Source: Platycnemis pennipes
Lineage: Eukaryota > Arthropoda > Insecta > Odonata > Platycnemididae
Assembly: GCA_933228895.1 (NCBI GenBank)
Contig: OW121846.1
Location: 77,202,064 to 77,266,063 of the forward strand
DNA length: 64,000 nucleotides
Direction of reading: 5' to 3'
Shown: piece by piece, positions 1 to 12,244 of the stretch
How the letters are laid out: each line of letters begins with the position of its first letter
How positions within the stretch are numbered: the stretch's first letter is position 1
The notes under the pieces: generated by a model
Told to the model about the DNA's origin: nothing
Databases searched by the model: none
The model's input: only the letters and a program-made list of their open reading frames with translations
Translations under genes and position numbers: made by a program

Positions 1-1249
1 AAAGAGAAGACAGAATAGCTTCTAACTATTTGCTGAAACTTTGGGTTAAAATAACTCCCAACTGTTTGTAAGTATGTGTAGTTACACATTAAACAGGAGG
101 AAGTCTTGCTAGGACTGGTCATTGTTGAGTAAATTAACCCTCCGTGTCCAAACTGAACCAAAAATAAGAGACTCGTGACTGCTTGTTTCATGATTGGGTA
201 AACCTGATAGTGAGCAGCACTACACATATGCATAGATTGTGATGACTCGAGTGTTGTAGCATTGCTGTTCATTCCTTTTGTGCTAAGTTGATTTTTGAAA
301 TAAAATAAAATGTTGAAGCTTTGGCTTAGTTGAAGGGGCATCACAAATGAAAAGAAAACTTGATGACTTCCACCTTTTATTCAGAATCCATTCTCAAGTA
401 TAGTCGAACAGTTAATTGAGTTTTGTGTCTGAGAATGGCTTAATAGCCGAAACTGATATATTGGCAATATTGAGTAGGAGTTGGTAAGGTTATTTTCAAT
501 TGATTCAGCAGATTCCCTGGAACCGGTAGATGTCATATGTTATTGGAAATGGTGAACATATTATCTTTGGGGAAATGTTCTTAGTCATACAAAATATACT
601 GGAAAAATCATTACTTCCGGTTGTTAGAAGTTACGGCAGAAAATTCGTAGGTGTGTTCTTTATGTTTTGCATGTGGAATCTAGGAGACATGGAAGTGGCG
701 GTATAGTTTGTACTCCGAACTCTAATTTTCGTTATCACTTGTCCAGTGAACGCATATAAACCTTGTAGCCAGGAAGTGAGATAACATTATTCTGTGAACG
801 GATGCCATATAACTCAGATACTTGGGTTTCATGGAGTAATCTAATCTGGAACCAATCGCTAGGCTGGAAAAGACTGTGAAAGTTACGTATTTTTAACTTG
901 TTCGGTTGCATCAAAATGTAATTTTCCATTTTCAAATTCATTTTCACTATTTTAATGCTGACTTACTCTTATCTTTCAGCAAAATTGTTCTCTCTCGAGT
1001 TGATCTTAGTATGAGTGCTCAGATATATCACGTAGAACCACATGGTACTATACCATGTGGTTCATGTTAACCCTTCGTCACTCGCTCATCTTTATCATTC
1101 TAATATTGAAAGGTTGATTGCTTATCAATCAATAGCTAGTGCAGCGTGTCTGTCGAAACGTTTCGCATTTTGTCAATTGAAGATTCGTTGTTGGTATTTA
1201 GAGGGGTGGCCGACATTATTAGGTTATTACCGCCATTAAGGATCAGTGG
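1..1249. other. Unassigned AT-rich DNA
   Basis: No gene was recognised. A CTGAGAATGGCTTAATAGCC-GAAAC hairpin-like motif lies at 429-453 and a perfect palindrome at 1035-1063. TTACTCTTATCTTTCAG at 963-979 looks like a splice acceptor, but no exon can be supported. Confidence 0.6.
1035..1063. repeat. Perfect 13-bp palindrome, 3-base loop
   Basis: GAACCACATGGTA and TACCATGTGGTTC are exact reverse complements around CTA. Confidence 0.97.
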
Positions 1250-1388
1250 ATTAATGGTAAGAGGGTAGAATTCAGGAAGTGAAGGAAGGTTGCAGAGAAA
1301 CCCGACGTCGGCATTAGCCTTCTGTCAACGAGAGGATCCAAGGGGTGTACTGCTTAGCGTCCTAGGACGATAGGACTGAGTCCTTCGG
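1250..1388 (-). mobile_element. SINE-A (tRNA-derived family), body fragment
   Basis: The minus strand carries the family core: GTCCT...ACGTTAAGC-like sequence, TTAACGA-type GTTGACAG, GGCTAATGCCGACGTCGGGT and TTTCTCTGC. The tRNA head is missing, and the region normally reading CGTCCGTCGGATGGGACG is scrambled. Confidence 0.7.
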
Positions 1389-2205
1389 ATGGGACGTTAT
1401 TGCCCTTGCTATTGGACGTAAGCACCGTCATTTAAGTCGGAAGACTAAAGGAAGTGACATTCGTGAGGCTACGGTATGCCAGTTCGGAGAACACTGTCTG
1501 CGGAGTTCGTTATTAAATGTCTGTCATTCAAGTACTCCGTAATTATAGAATTTAAAAGCTTGAATCAGAATATATTGACGAGTACTTGTGGGGCGTAAAG
1601 TAGTTCAGAATCATCATCATCAGATTTCTTTTAAACAGTAGATCAAGGTTTTGAACTAACGTCATTTTTTTTAACTGACACAGCCAGCGTCTGGTTCTTC
1701 TGAGACTGAGGTACGGCCAAGTGGTTTCCGTTTATTACTCGAGAAAGTTTTAGCCTCTCCTTTTAATGGACTGTTCATCTCACCAGATTTATAGTCATTA
1801 CGGCCCTTGATCATCCAGTATTTTCACTTCGCTTTCGGCATCCACTTAAACGATTTATTGACTGCCTCGCTCCAAAATTATCGGTGAGCTACGACTAATT
1901 TCGTCTACCGCCCTGAAATTACGGTTAACCTTTGAACATTTCCCTTTGACCTATCAAATGCGTTGCCTTGCGTGCTGGTTGTCTAATTGCCACACGACGC
2001 AATAAAATTAAGGCTGTGTAAACTCGTGGTAATTGAACGGAATTAGAAGGGGCTGTTTTCCGCACCTTCTGTCGTGCGATTGGGAATTTCTTCTTGCAAT
2101 TTTCACTGCGTATCTCTCCTTTGATAGCCTCCTGTAAAACGACCTTTATGGAGGCTCAAAGGATTACGAGTAGTTGGATAGATGCTTCCCACCGAACATT
2201 GCTGT
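1389..2205. other. Unassigned intergenic DNA
   Basis: I see no gene, repeat family or RNA here apart from a short ATCATCATCATCAG run near 1610. Confidence 0.6.
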
Positions 2206-2343
2206 GGTTCATTCAGGCCCGGCGACAGGATTTTCGGGCCCCTGGGCAACTGAGTGGTACGGGCCCCCTAAATGCCGGCAAACCCCCTCACTCAATTTAA
2301 ACCAGAACTGCGAACTTTCAGGTTATTTTATAACCAAGACTTA

Positions 2344-2377
2344 TCTGATTATCAGCTTTTTCTGATTATCAGCTTTT
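2344..2377. repeat. 17-bp tandem duplication
   Basis: TCTGATTATCAGCTTTT occurs twice in perfect tandem just inside the left end of the large hAT element. Confidence 0.9.
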
Positions 2378-4154
2378 TCTGCAGAAGAAACTTGCACACT
2401 CTCGTACATAATCTTTTGATTTACTATAAATTGTCCTTTTTTTAAATTAAACACATGTCCGTGGAATGGGATGGGAAACAATTTCAAAATGAAAAATTTT
2501 TGTCGGTGTAACACCCTTTACACTTTCATTTTACAGTAATCAAAACTAGGACTTATTGAACTTGAAAATTTTATAAAAATCATTATAAAACGTACTTTTC
2601 TTTTTTTCCAAATTTGCATATCCACAATTTCTCCCATATTTTCGGAGATACGGAGATCATTATATCATCCAAATGAAATTGAATGCAGAATATTCTCTTC
2701 TACTAAGCTTTGCTTTCACTACAACTCTTTCAATCAAACATAACAGGAGGGAATGGGTAAAAATAATGTAAGTTAAGGGTTTTCACGAACATAATATATT
2801 TTGTTGTGCCTCAATATTAAGTTATTTTCGATAATTTGTTTCCTTCCTGTGTGCATAATTCAAGTGAAGTAGAAACTCAAGTTTTCCTAGATGATTAAAG
2901 TGTTATGTGACCTATAAGTCAGGTATATGCATATCGTAACGCAGGGAAAATGAAAGATTTTAGTAGATTTTCTCGATGAACAACCAAAAGTTCCGCGGTG
3001 TCCGAAATGTACCTTTCTGCATGAACCTCCTAGGAGGGTCAAAGGTTTGGACTGCTGGGGCGAAGGGACAAATAAACGGAAAGAAGTCATTAATAGTGTC
3101 CCTCTGGAATGTATAATAATGTTTCATGTGAAAAATACAGGAATTTTAAGGCTTTAAGGGTGTGAATAAGAAGTTTACTTTTAAGAGAAGGAACCTTGAA
3201 CGCGATTTCGCGTACACTCACAGACCTTAATATTTCTGTACCTCCATGATTTTAAACGTGTAGAGCCGGTGCAGATCAATAGCAATGCACACATATTAAA
3301 AAAGGCGAATAAGAAGCGTTATGTTCCTTATGGCTTGAAAAAACTTACTCGCGTCACGTCATTTCCAGCTCCCAGCGCGTCTCAAGCTCCGGACGCGCGT
3401 ACGAAAAATCAAATGTAATTTTTGGCGTTGGAAACGAATTTTCAATTTTTTTCAGATCTATCTTTAAAAAGCATCAGCAATTGATTTAATAAGAGTCACA
3501 TGACAGGCACTTAATATGCCAGATATTTACTACTTAAAATGAATTTTTGCGTGAAAATAGCGTCCGCCATTTTGTTACGTAATTCACCTACATTTAAGAA
3601 AAAATCTCCCAAAGTCAAGAACAGTAAAGTTAAAGTGTGGTTTTAACAGACATACTAGTTTTTTATCCGACCAAATACCTCCCACAGCGTCACCCTCAAC
3701 TTAAATAGGAAGACGTAGAAAACTGAAGTCGGGTGTAATTTTGGAATTTTGGCTATGTTTGATCCCCTGCATCTCGGTAACGGAGACAGAACATGGCCAA
3801 TGACATGCCATCTCATGGTTGCCAATCAATTATGAGTATTTGTACCAATTTTCATGATTCTATCTCCAAAAAAGTCATTTTGGAATTTTCACAATTTATT
3901 TCGATTTCAGCGTACTGTGCATCGGTTCAAATTTTCCTTCCTCTCCTTTCTATTAACAAAAACTGCACAAAATCATGACAGTGCGTGCATGGGCCTTGAA
4001 CTTATTTAAGTAAAACAAGGAAACAAATTTAGAAAGTTTTCACAAGCATAAAGCGTACATCACGTTTAAGAATGAATAACTTTCTGAAATATGTATATAT
4101 TCATAAAATTTTAAATACAAAATATTTTTTGCTTCCCTTTTTTTCCCTGGGAGT

Positions 4155-4535
4155 TAAGGATTGCAATCCCGGAATCTCGGATGAAATGACAATCCCGAAA
4201 TCTCGGGATTTAGTATAAACGAATCCCGGGATTCTGGGATTGACATACACCTTTTCGCTAACAGGCAGATCTAATAAACAAGTTTTGTTGGACATGAAAT
4301 TCAACACGGTAGACGTCTGAGTCCATTGACTAATACATTTTCTTGGAATAAGTAATATGTCATCATTTGTAATGCATAGGAAAACGGAAATGAGCTTACG
4401 GTGCGCGTGTTAAAGACATAGTGATCGCCAGCATTAAACAAGAATTAAATTCCAGAAAATTTTGACTAACTTTTGATGATGATCCCGTAATCCTGGGATT
4501 GAAAAATCTCTCTGGGATTGCAATCCTTACTGGGA
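4155..4535. repeat. Cluster of AATCCCGRRATYYYGGGATT-like palindromic motifs
   Basis: Five degenerate copies of AATCCCG...CGGGATT lie at about 4165-4180, 4190-4210, 4220-4245, 4483-4501 and 4512-4530, within the right half of the 2.86 kb hAT element. Clustered, partly palindromic subterminal motifs are typical binding sites for hAT transposases. That role is inferred here. Confidence 0.6.
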
Positions 4536-5792
4536 AGCTATGTTGGGGGTTCCGCAGTCTCTCCCTACCCTCGTGTATGGGCGCTCATGTATACAAAACC
4601 AATGACAGAACACTAGAATGTGTAGCTTGCTACTGCTAATCTGTAACTTTGACTGCAGAATAAACAATTATTTACAGACCACTAAAAAGTAAACAATAGA
4701 CTTAGATGGGGGATGGGGTTTCTTGTCGTTCAGGTTACAATGTGTCACTGAGTGGCATGTCATGTTCACAGCAAAGGGAGGGAAGGTGAGTCACGGCGCC
4801 CGCGCTTCTCGCTCTGTCGTCCCCATCACCCCAAAACCCTCAATGACCACAACAACAATGCTAGCATCATACTTCTCTATTGCACACTGACACGCTCTAC
4901 TTTCATTTGTTTTTTTCACTTTTTAAACAACAAAATTTTGTATTCTTTTTGGTATTTAAATTTATTCATACTTTAAATTTTCATTTTCAATTAATTTATT
5001 TTGGCCCGGGCCCCCTGATGACCCGGGCCCCTGGGCATTTGCCCCCTTTGCCCCCCCTTGTCGCCGGCCCTGGGTTCATTCTGTGATGGAAATTCGGTTC
5101 CTCGCCCACGGACCCGATATTTGATCGTTTCCCATGAGGTTGACGGTGAAGGAAATAAAGGAATCCACATCCGCTTTCCAAAATGACTTTCATCAACTCT
5201 TTACCTTTTTTTTAAAACTCTTAACTTTTCCTTCAATATTTGACGGCGTATTTTGTTAATTACTTGAGGCACAAAACGGACTTCAAAAGTACCTCTCAGT
5301 AAATCTTATGATATCAGCAAATGTATGATGTCACTGCATTGTGCTATTTTCTATATCTTCGCCAACTTAAGCGCTGAGTCGAAATCGTCCTTTCTGCCTT
5401 CCGCTCCTGACAGACTGTTGTATGATAGATTAATCTTATTCTGGCCAGCATTGTTTTTCAGGTACGTATCGCATGCTTTTATTGTGATGATAGCATACTC
5501 TTTATGATGTAATTTAATGTTAGTTTCTGCCGCCATAATGGTATTCTTGGTTACTCTATTATTGTGCTACTTACACTTACAAGAGAGGTATTGGTTGGGA
5601 AGAGGTTGAGCGATGGGGATGGAAAACCTTCAATATCGATTCAAAGCTATTGTTTTCCCTCCGTCCCTTCCTCTCCCGTACTATCAATGAAATTGTATGC
5701 ACCTCGCTATGCCTCCTTAAATCGGCCTCCCCACGACTCATTTTAGTATCCAAATCCGTCACTGCTATCCGAGTGCTCTGTCAGTGCTTCTG

Positions 5793-7109
5793 CAGGGTGG
5801 CGATCGTCAGGGAAAACCGGGAAAACCTGGAATTGTCAGGGAATTTTGCATTTCTGGAAAAGTCAGGGAATTATCGTGACAGTCAGGGAGAAACATTGAA
5901 ATTCTCGTTATTTTTCTACCATTACTCTTATCGGCCAGTCTTTTCTGCCCTTTATTTCACCAACTAAAACTAATATCCGTCGCTGACGTGCATGGAATAA
6001 GCCCCATCAATTTGTGGAACATTCAGTTGTGAATCTTATTAGTAGTGTCTCTAAGTTACTTAGTTGTGAATCAGACGTACAATGTATCCCTTGTGTACAT
6101 CCTTAATGCGATATTTGCCTAGTAGTGTTAAAATTCATGATCACATGCATTCCGCTCATCACAAGGAATCCGAGGCTATGTTGTTCGGAAAATTTTACCT
6201 CTCGTTTTTTTTAACTTCTGAGACTCAGATCTAGAGGCAGGTGGAGCACAATAGCTCGTAGTAAATACGTGCTTGTAGTTATAAAAATACGATAGGATGA
6301 TTATTCGAATGGTGATGCAAGTACGATCACTCGTGTAAACAAAATCTTACGTAAGATCATCTTCGATTCCCATACCCCCGTTCGTGAGACAATAAGAAGA
6401 GTCATCCACCCGTCCCCACCTTTCACGCTCGACGTAATTGTTTAATGGTCCCCTTAACTCCCTCTCGAAGTAATTTAGTCATGTTACAAACCACCTCAAA
6501 TATGATATTCCTGAATACGATGCTGCCGTTGCTAATTTCCTCGTTCACAGTGGCGCGATTACGTTTTGTTTGTTTATACAAATATATGTACATTTTAGTT
6601 CCCTCTGACAATCTAGGGGTTATAACCACGTTAATCAATTTGTTATTCGCTTCTGAATGTCACTCGTGCCATCCGAGTTTGATCCAGTCCAACAACTTGG
6701 CTTTGGTTTGTATTTTTCGCGTGCCTTAGTGATACCTGTACCGGAGTCCGCCAGTAAATCGGCCATTAACTTTCTCTTCGATGCCTTTTCAGTAATCCTC
6801 AACTTTACCAGAACTACCACGACACGCCACTTCTTTCTTGAAGGATTAGACATCGTCATTGTAATTTTGCCGAAGGAAACATATACGGCCACGGAAATAC
6901 GATTAGGGTATACCTACTTGTAGCTTTTAATGTATTGATTTCAGCTTTTAACATTTTCTGAGTTTTGACGGAAATTTAATTCAGCAGGAATAAAATATTC
7001 AGATAATAGGAGCCCTTTTGGCGATCGGTCAGGGAAATTTGTGAGTCCGTCAGGGAAAAGTTAGGGAATAGTCAGGGAATTTAAAAAATGGGTCTCGGTA
7101 GCCACCCTG
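5793..7109. mobile_element. Possible hAT-like element with TCAGGGAA subterminal repeats
   Basis: CAGGGTGGC at 5793-5801 and GCCACCCTG at 7101-7109 are perfect 9-bp inverted repeats. Just inside each end are four to five TCAGGGAA motifs in the same orientation. The flanking octamers (TGCTTCTG and TCCTGCAT) do not match, so either the target duplication decayed or the two ends come from different copies. No transposase is recognisable inside. Confidence 0.55.
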
Positions 7110-7430
7110 TCCTGCATTATGCCTTTCTCTCAATCTTCTACTTTTCCGCCTTTATACACGCTTCTTTCCCGACTTCAAAAATCGAAAATTGCGACAAGAT
7201 TAGTATCCTTGCCTCCCTCTCCCCTTCAGTCTTCACCTTAAAGCCTTAGGACAGGCGTGTGCTTGGACCTCCCCAGTCTTAAACTCACGGCTGGACAGGG
7301 CATGCTAGTATGACCCTTCCTTCCCCTCCTACACAAATTCCCCTTCACCCTTTTCCACCACAACCCGGTCCTCCACCTGTCACTCGTCATACTCGTCTTT
7401 GTAGTTGACTAGGGAAGGATTGGAAGTATT

Positions 7431-7729
7431 TATTCGGGAGAGCCGACCTACTGCTAAGATCAGTTAGAATATATGGTAAATAGGGTGAAGGCAGAAAATT
7501 TTCAGGGACGGGTGGGGAGAAACCCGGCTTCGGCAAAAGCCTACACTTACCGGAGGGCACCAATGGGTCCGCGGTTCAACGTCCCATCCGACGGACGGAG
7601 TACTGAACTTGCCCTGAAGTGCCCTCCACACTTCACCCAATAAGGCGGTAGTCACTGAAAATATGCCATACCCCGGACTCCGAACTAGGTCTCTGGAATA
7701 GAAAGTCATGTAAGCACCACACCAACCCG
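7431..7729 (-). mobile_element. SINE-A, near full length
   Basis: From right to left this contains the GGTTGGTGTGGTG head remnant, an altered B-box region (GTTCGGAGTCCGGG), GTTCAGTACTCCGTCCGTCG, the GGACGTTGAACCG block, GGCTTTTGCCGAAGCCGGGT and a CTCCCGAATA tail. Confidence 0.8.
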
Positions 7730-9076
7730 TTTGCAATCGAAAAATTGTTGCCCGTTGTCTTGGCAAAGAATATTTTCCCCATCTTTTTCTACGTTTTAGG
7801 GAAATTAGTTCCTTGAAGACGCGAATGATGGATGTGCACCGGGAGTAAAAATGGGCTTGCCCGTTGGATTACGGAGGAATTATTTCTTGAATGGCTTCGA
7901 ACGCTTTGCAGAGAACAGAATTCCTTGAAATTGTTTTCTCCTTTTAATCGGTCAAATATCGCGTCAAGGTGTTCCCGTTTGTTTTATTAAGAGGCTCCTT
8001 ATGACTGCTATCTCACAAGAGAACTATTAGGATCTGCTCAGGGGCCTTCTTCGATGGAATTCCTCGTAATTAGGGTATTACTTAGATAAAGTATGTGAAT
8101 AGTGCTGTAATGATATCACGAAAGCTGAGTACTAGGTACATGATGCATAGAACGAATTATGCATAGCACTTATTACAGTATGTTTTAAGAGTTTTCAGCC
8201 TGTGAACAAGTGATATCCTTAATTGATATTACTTGCGGTTGACTCGGAGATGAAGAAACGTAATTTCTCAGAAAATTATGTTGCATGAACATATTGAATT
8301 CATGAGGCTCTAGCTGACCGTTGCCAGTAATAATATGCATCTGCGTAAATAGTTCAGCTCACAAGAGTGGTGTTAATCAATTTTTCAATCAAGTTGATCA
8401 ATTGCGTTTTCATCAATATTACTTGTAGGGAAAGTTGAATTGAGGCAGTTTCGTATTGCTTGCCTCAATCGCGTCCCACCTTCACTTGGCAGACTGCTCC
8501 ACTGAGTGAGAGGTACAAGGATAATAATAATAAAGTGTCTTTATTCGGGCGAGGTTGTGACTGTAAAGTTCCCTCTTCCACCTAACCCGTCGTCAATCTG
8601 ACATATAAACATATGCATCCATGTTATGAAAAAAATACAATAAATGTCATAATTGGATTTGACAACATAAAGTAGTTATTAAAAAAATACGCTTTACCAG
8701 TTTAATGTCAATTTAAATTATAATAAAGGAAAAGAAAAATGTAGTGTAGAAGAGTCACATGTGTGGGAAAAACGTGAGGATTGGAGCAAATATCCATCAA
8801 CGAAAAAACCCACTGCAGGAAAACGCCCAAACAAGAAAGGGGGCATGAAAAACCTGCGAAAACCTACTGAGAAAAAAGATAAAGTCTCGTTCAGAAATTG
8901 ATAAACCTATTTTAAAAAATATACAAATTCAAATGGATAAATAAAGAATAAATACAAAACATTCACATAAAAATAATGAACTAGACATAAAGTACACAAA
9001 ATACATTATAGTTTTCACTGCTGAGTGTCGTATGTACTACCCGGATTGCTTTATTGTAAGAATTGCAGGAATTGAA
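7730..9076. other. Unassigned AT-rich DNA
   Basis: No gene was seen. From 8520 the sequence AATAATAATAAAGTGTCTTT and the A-rich 8610-9000 stretch look like the antisense 3' end of an old retroelement, but no coding remnant confirms it. Confidence 0.5.
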
Positions 9077-9318
9077 GAAAAGGAGGATAAGAATGGAAGG
9101 GGGGAGAGAAACTTGGCGTCAGCGTTAGCCTGCTCATAACGAAAGGCGCCAAGGGGGCCACGGCCTAACGTCCAATTCAACGGATAGAGTACTGAACTAA
9201 TGCTCTCCACGAAGAAATCAAAAAGAGGCTTACCAATGAAAAATGTCTTCCACTGCCGACGTTTGAAACCGGATCCTCCCGGTGAGAGGCCAGTACTCCA
9301 ATCAAACCAACCTGACCC
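9077..9318 (-). mobile_element. SINE-A copy
   Basis: On the minus strand GGTTGGTTTGATTGGAGTAC (head) is followed by GGTTTCAAAC (degenerate B box), GTTCAGTACTCTATCCGTTG, GGACGTTAGGCCGTGG and GCTAACGCTGACGCCAAGTT. The 3' tail beyond GGAGGA is lost. The 127-codon frame across it is a chance opening. Confidence 0.8.
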
Positions 9319-11271
9319 TTTAATATTACCCTTATTAATACCCTTCGACCAGCGTGGCGTAGATGGAATGAGAGACATGCGTTGTAGCAGTATGAGTTGC
9401 TTCCTCCTTACCTGAATCAAGGGTCATGGGAACATGAAGGCCCATACTATTGAGTCAAGGTTGTAGCTCTTAGGCGGAGTTATTAATTTCCATATCCGAT
9501 AAAATTTCCTTACTACATGCTTGGGAAATTCTAATTCACGCTCCAGATGTTCATCTTTATGTGACTTACAACATCCGTAACTGTATTAATCTACGTTACT
9601 ATTTTCCCTTAAAAGCTACTTAAGATTTTATTTATTTATGGTAATTCATGCCGTATTGCTCTTTGTAGCAACAATGGCATGTGTACTTATTTTCATATGA
9701 TTGCTTAATATGATTGTTAATAATGTGCTGTTTTGCAATTTTGATTAGCTAATTATTCTCTGATTGATCAGTTTCACTTCAGAGCTCTCAGATTCAAATT
9801 TCCTGTTTTAGAATTTCCATTCTCTCATTCTAGGTCTCACCTTTTTTCCCCTTTATTATGCCCAAATAGATGTTGATATATGTAGTTAAGTTTTTTCGTC
9901 CCACATGTAACTCGTATCCTTAGAATATCCTTACGCGTATGCATCACACATAACGGGGAAGCTACAGGGTTTTTAAGGGAACAGGGGAAGGGACTCGTGG
10001 GGAAGATTGTAAAGGCTCGTTATATTGCAAATCGTTGGGATAGGAGGGCTTTTCAGTTTTTGAACGCGTCACATGAATTGAATTCGCTTTTGTGACCACG
10101 TTCAAGCAGTGCACGTTCCAATGAGATTTTATAGTCCCTAGCTTAATAAACTGCTCCGCTGGAGATAAGCGAAAGCTTGTGAATTGCAATTACGCAACGA
10201 CGCATCTTAAGTAGCTTGACGGATGTTAAATACATTGTTGGAGGAAGAGATGAGTACATTTATGCAACTCTTTTGATCAAATTTTCTTCATTCACTGTGT
10301 TTATAACTACGCTTTGCGACTCTTTATCCTGTATGAGAACGTTTGGGGTTTAGACTTGAAGGGTCGCTAGATAGCCTATTTTCATTGACTCTCTTGAACA
10401 CTTGGTCGGGACGATTTTGCTAATCCGATTGGGATGAAGAGTATTTCTGTTGCCTTGTTCTGCATGTTAGTTGTTTACCGCGGAGCTGCCAAATACGGAC
10501 AACCATAGAATAGGTGGTGTTGCCGAGAGCAGGCTTTACTCCAGGAATATTGTTGGAAGGGGGTTTGTGGCACCAATGGAAATGGCAGTTTTGAGTGCAT
10601 AGCATTGTAGTGTGGTCGAGGGAGGAGTGACGGCGACTGCTCTGCCAGAGGCACGCAGGCTTTTTTGCGTGAGCATCAGCCTGGTCGCCCAGTGGTGTGC
10701 TGGGAAATGGGGCCGGGTGATGACGCTAGCAGAGCTTCAGCCTCAATCGGATGATGTGACGTGGAGTGTTGCAGCATTCGTGGGAAGCGTCTGTTTGCGG
10801 AGAGCACCATACGCTGTGGTGATTGCACTCAACAAAAATAAAGTTAAAAGAAGAATGAGGTGCATGTGATAAAACAAAGCACTAGTTCCTTGCTCTGGAG
10901 AAGGAAAAAAAGAACGAAAATGGAAATGGACAAGTGTGATCTAAACATTGACTTGACAAATTGCGAGCATTTTTTGAAGAAGTTATATTGTGAGTAGACC
11001 GAGTGACGAGCGAAGAAGTCCTAAGAAGAGTGGGGAAAAGAAATGTATGATAAAAACTTAAAGAAGAAGGCGAGGAAGCCTTATCAGTATCTTGGGACAT
11101 GTCAATCTCATGAAGAGAGCGGTGGAGAGATAAAAGTATGTGGAGCATGGCAAAGGAGGACCTCTTATGAGATGTTTGGAATAATGATGGTAGATATGAC
11201 TCTTTTACGTGAGCTGACTCACGATTCACCGCTTACTTCAAGATAGCAGGGGATTTGGTGTCATTTATATC
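9319..11271. other. Unassigned DNA
   Basis: No gene was recognised. A G-rich island at 10605-10830 is open for 85 codons on the plus strand without recognisable domains, and 10882-11229 is open on the minus strand with a serine/histidine-rich, low-complexity translation. Both are probably chance. Confidence 0.5.
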
Positions 11272-11331
11272 GGGAGGGGAGAGTCGGGGGAGGAAAGGAG
11301 AGAGAGTGGGAGGGGAGGAAAGGAAAGAGGG
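11272..11331 (+). repeat. Polypurine tract
   Basis: About 60 bases are almost entirely G and A, interrupted only near 11284 and 11307. Such tracts can adopt triplex structures. No function is implied. Confidence 0.85.
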
Positions 11332-11589
11332 ATTTGCGGCAACAATGAAAATGGGTTTTTAGCGGTAATATGATTTACAAACATTTATTTAGGAAAAAAG
11401 CACAACATAAATAGAAATCGTAACACATTTTTTTTTTACAAATTAGCATTTTTTTAATCTGCGGCATTTTGCTCCTTGACATTTTATTTCCCCTATCAGT
11501 AACAATTTGGTGTGCTTTAGATTTTATTTGCCATTTCTTTTATTACTGCCTCAACATCTAATTCACAGAAGAACAATGGAAACATGTCA

Positions 11590-11863
11590 TATTACTCGAT
11601 CGCAAAGGACTCCCTTTACTCGCACCACAGCCATGACTCCATGAGATGCTCTTTAGAGCAGTGAGCTCGAATAATCTTATGAGCTGTGAGCTCAAAGACT
11701 CTATTGAGCTGTGAGTTCCAAGACTCTTTCGAGCGGGCGTTGCGAGCTGTGTGTGGTTGTGGCGGAGGGAGTCGTGACTCACTTAATACGACTCTCATGA
11801 CTCGCAGCTCAATATACAGAGGCGCTCTTTTTAGCTAACTCGCTCACAAACTACCCATCACTA
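11590..11863 (-). mobile_element. GAGCT-rich MITE-like repeat
   Basis: The right end, read on the minus strand, is TAGTGATGGGTAGTTTGTGA, a terminus seen in many hAT-type elements. Inward are repeated CTCGCTCAC, GACTC and GAGCTGTGAG motifs, including three tandem 25-bp units at 11656-11730. The matching left terminus is not clear, so the element is partial or diverged. Confidence 0.5.
11656..11730 (+). repeat. Three tandem 25-bp units
   Basis: The units begin GAGCAGTGAGCTCGA, GAGCTGTGAGCTCAA and GAGCTGTGAGTTCCA, each exactly 25 bases, with a fourth unit starting GAGCGG at 11731 and breaking off. Confidence 0.9.
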
Positions 11864-12073
11864 GTGTGGAACAAATAGTGTGTGAAAGAAGAATTAATTA
11901 AACCTGAAGATGTTAGTCATAAGAATCGAGTGACGAACCGCGTCGAACCAATCTTCCGATCGATGACTGGTATTGATGGTGATTCAACTCAACGCTGATT
12001 ATTGTCCGGAAGTTCAAAATTTTGAAACATGAAGCTAATCGTTCATGAATTTAAATTACAAACTTTTATTGGA

Positions 12074-12132
12074 CAATAAACTAGATATTCCACAGACTTC
12101 AACTTTGTGGAATGGTACTATCTAGTTTATTG
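12074..12132. repeat. Two-part inverted repeat
   Basis: CAATAAACTAGATA with TTCCACA (12074-12094) pairs with TGTGGAA (12106-12112) and TATCTAGTTTATTG (12119-12132); both blocks are perfect, with a six-base bulge on the right side. It resembles the inner arm of the foldback at 52.5 kb in style. Confidence 0.9.
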
Positions 12133-12244
12133 TTTGATTATGAAATCCTTCCATTGCGTCTTGTCGGACACATTTATTTTCATTACAAAACTTGTTGGCT
12201 TACAATGCTCTCGTTGAGTTTTCAAAATCCCACGCATAAATTGG

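Larger units (their letters stand above)
2214..5072. mobile_element. Large non-autonomous or decayed hAT element with 8-bp TSD
   Basis: The left end CAGGCCCGGCGACAGG (2214) and right end CTTGTCGCCGGCCCTG (to 5072) are inverted repeats with only one or two mismatches, and identical GGTTCATT octamers lie at 2206-2213 and 5073-5080. Both ends continue into GC-rich subterminal DNA with CGGGCCCCTGGGCA in common. The 2.86 kb interior is AT-rich and lacks any hAT transposase motif that I can recognise. Reading frames of 60-75 codons inside look random. It may be a deletion derivative that acquired unrelated DNA, or one decayed beyond recognition. Confidence 0.85.

Noticed and set aside
5785..7117. 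8-bp target duplication for the 5793-7109 element
   Set aside because: TGCTTCTG and TCCTGCAT do not match beyond chance, so no duplication is claimed.
9037..9420. 127-codon minus-strand frame
   Set aside because: It lies across a SINE-A copy and its translation follows the tRNA-derived body, so it is a chance opening rather than a gene.
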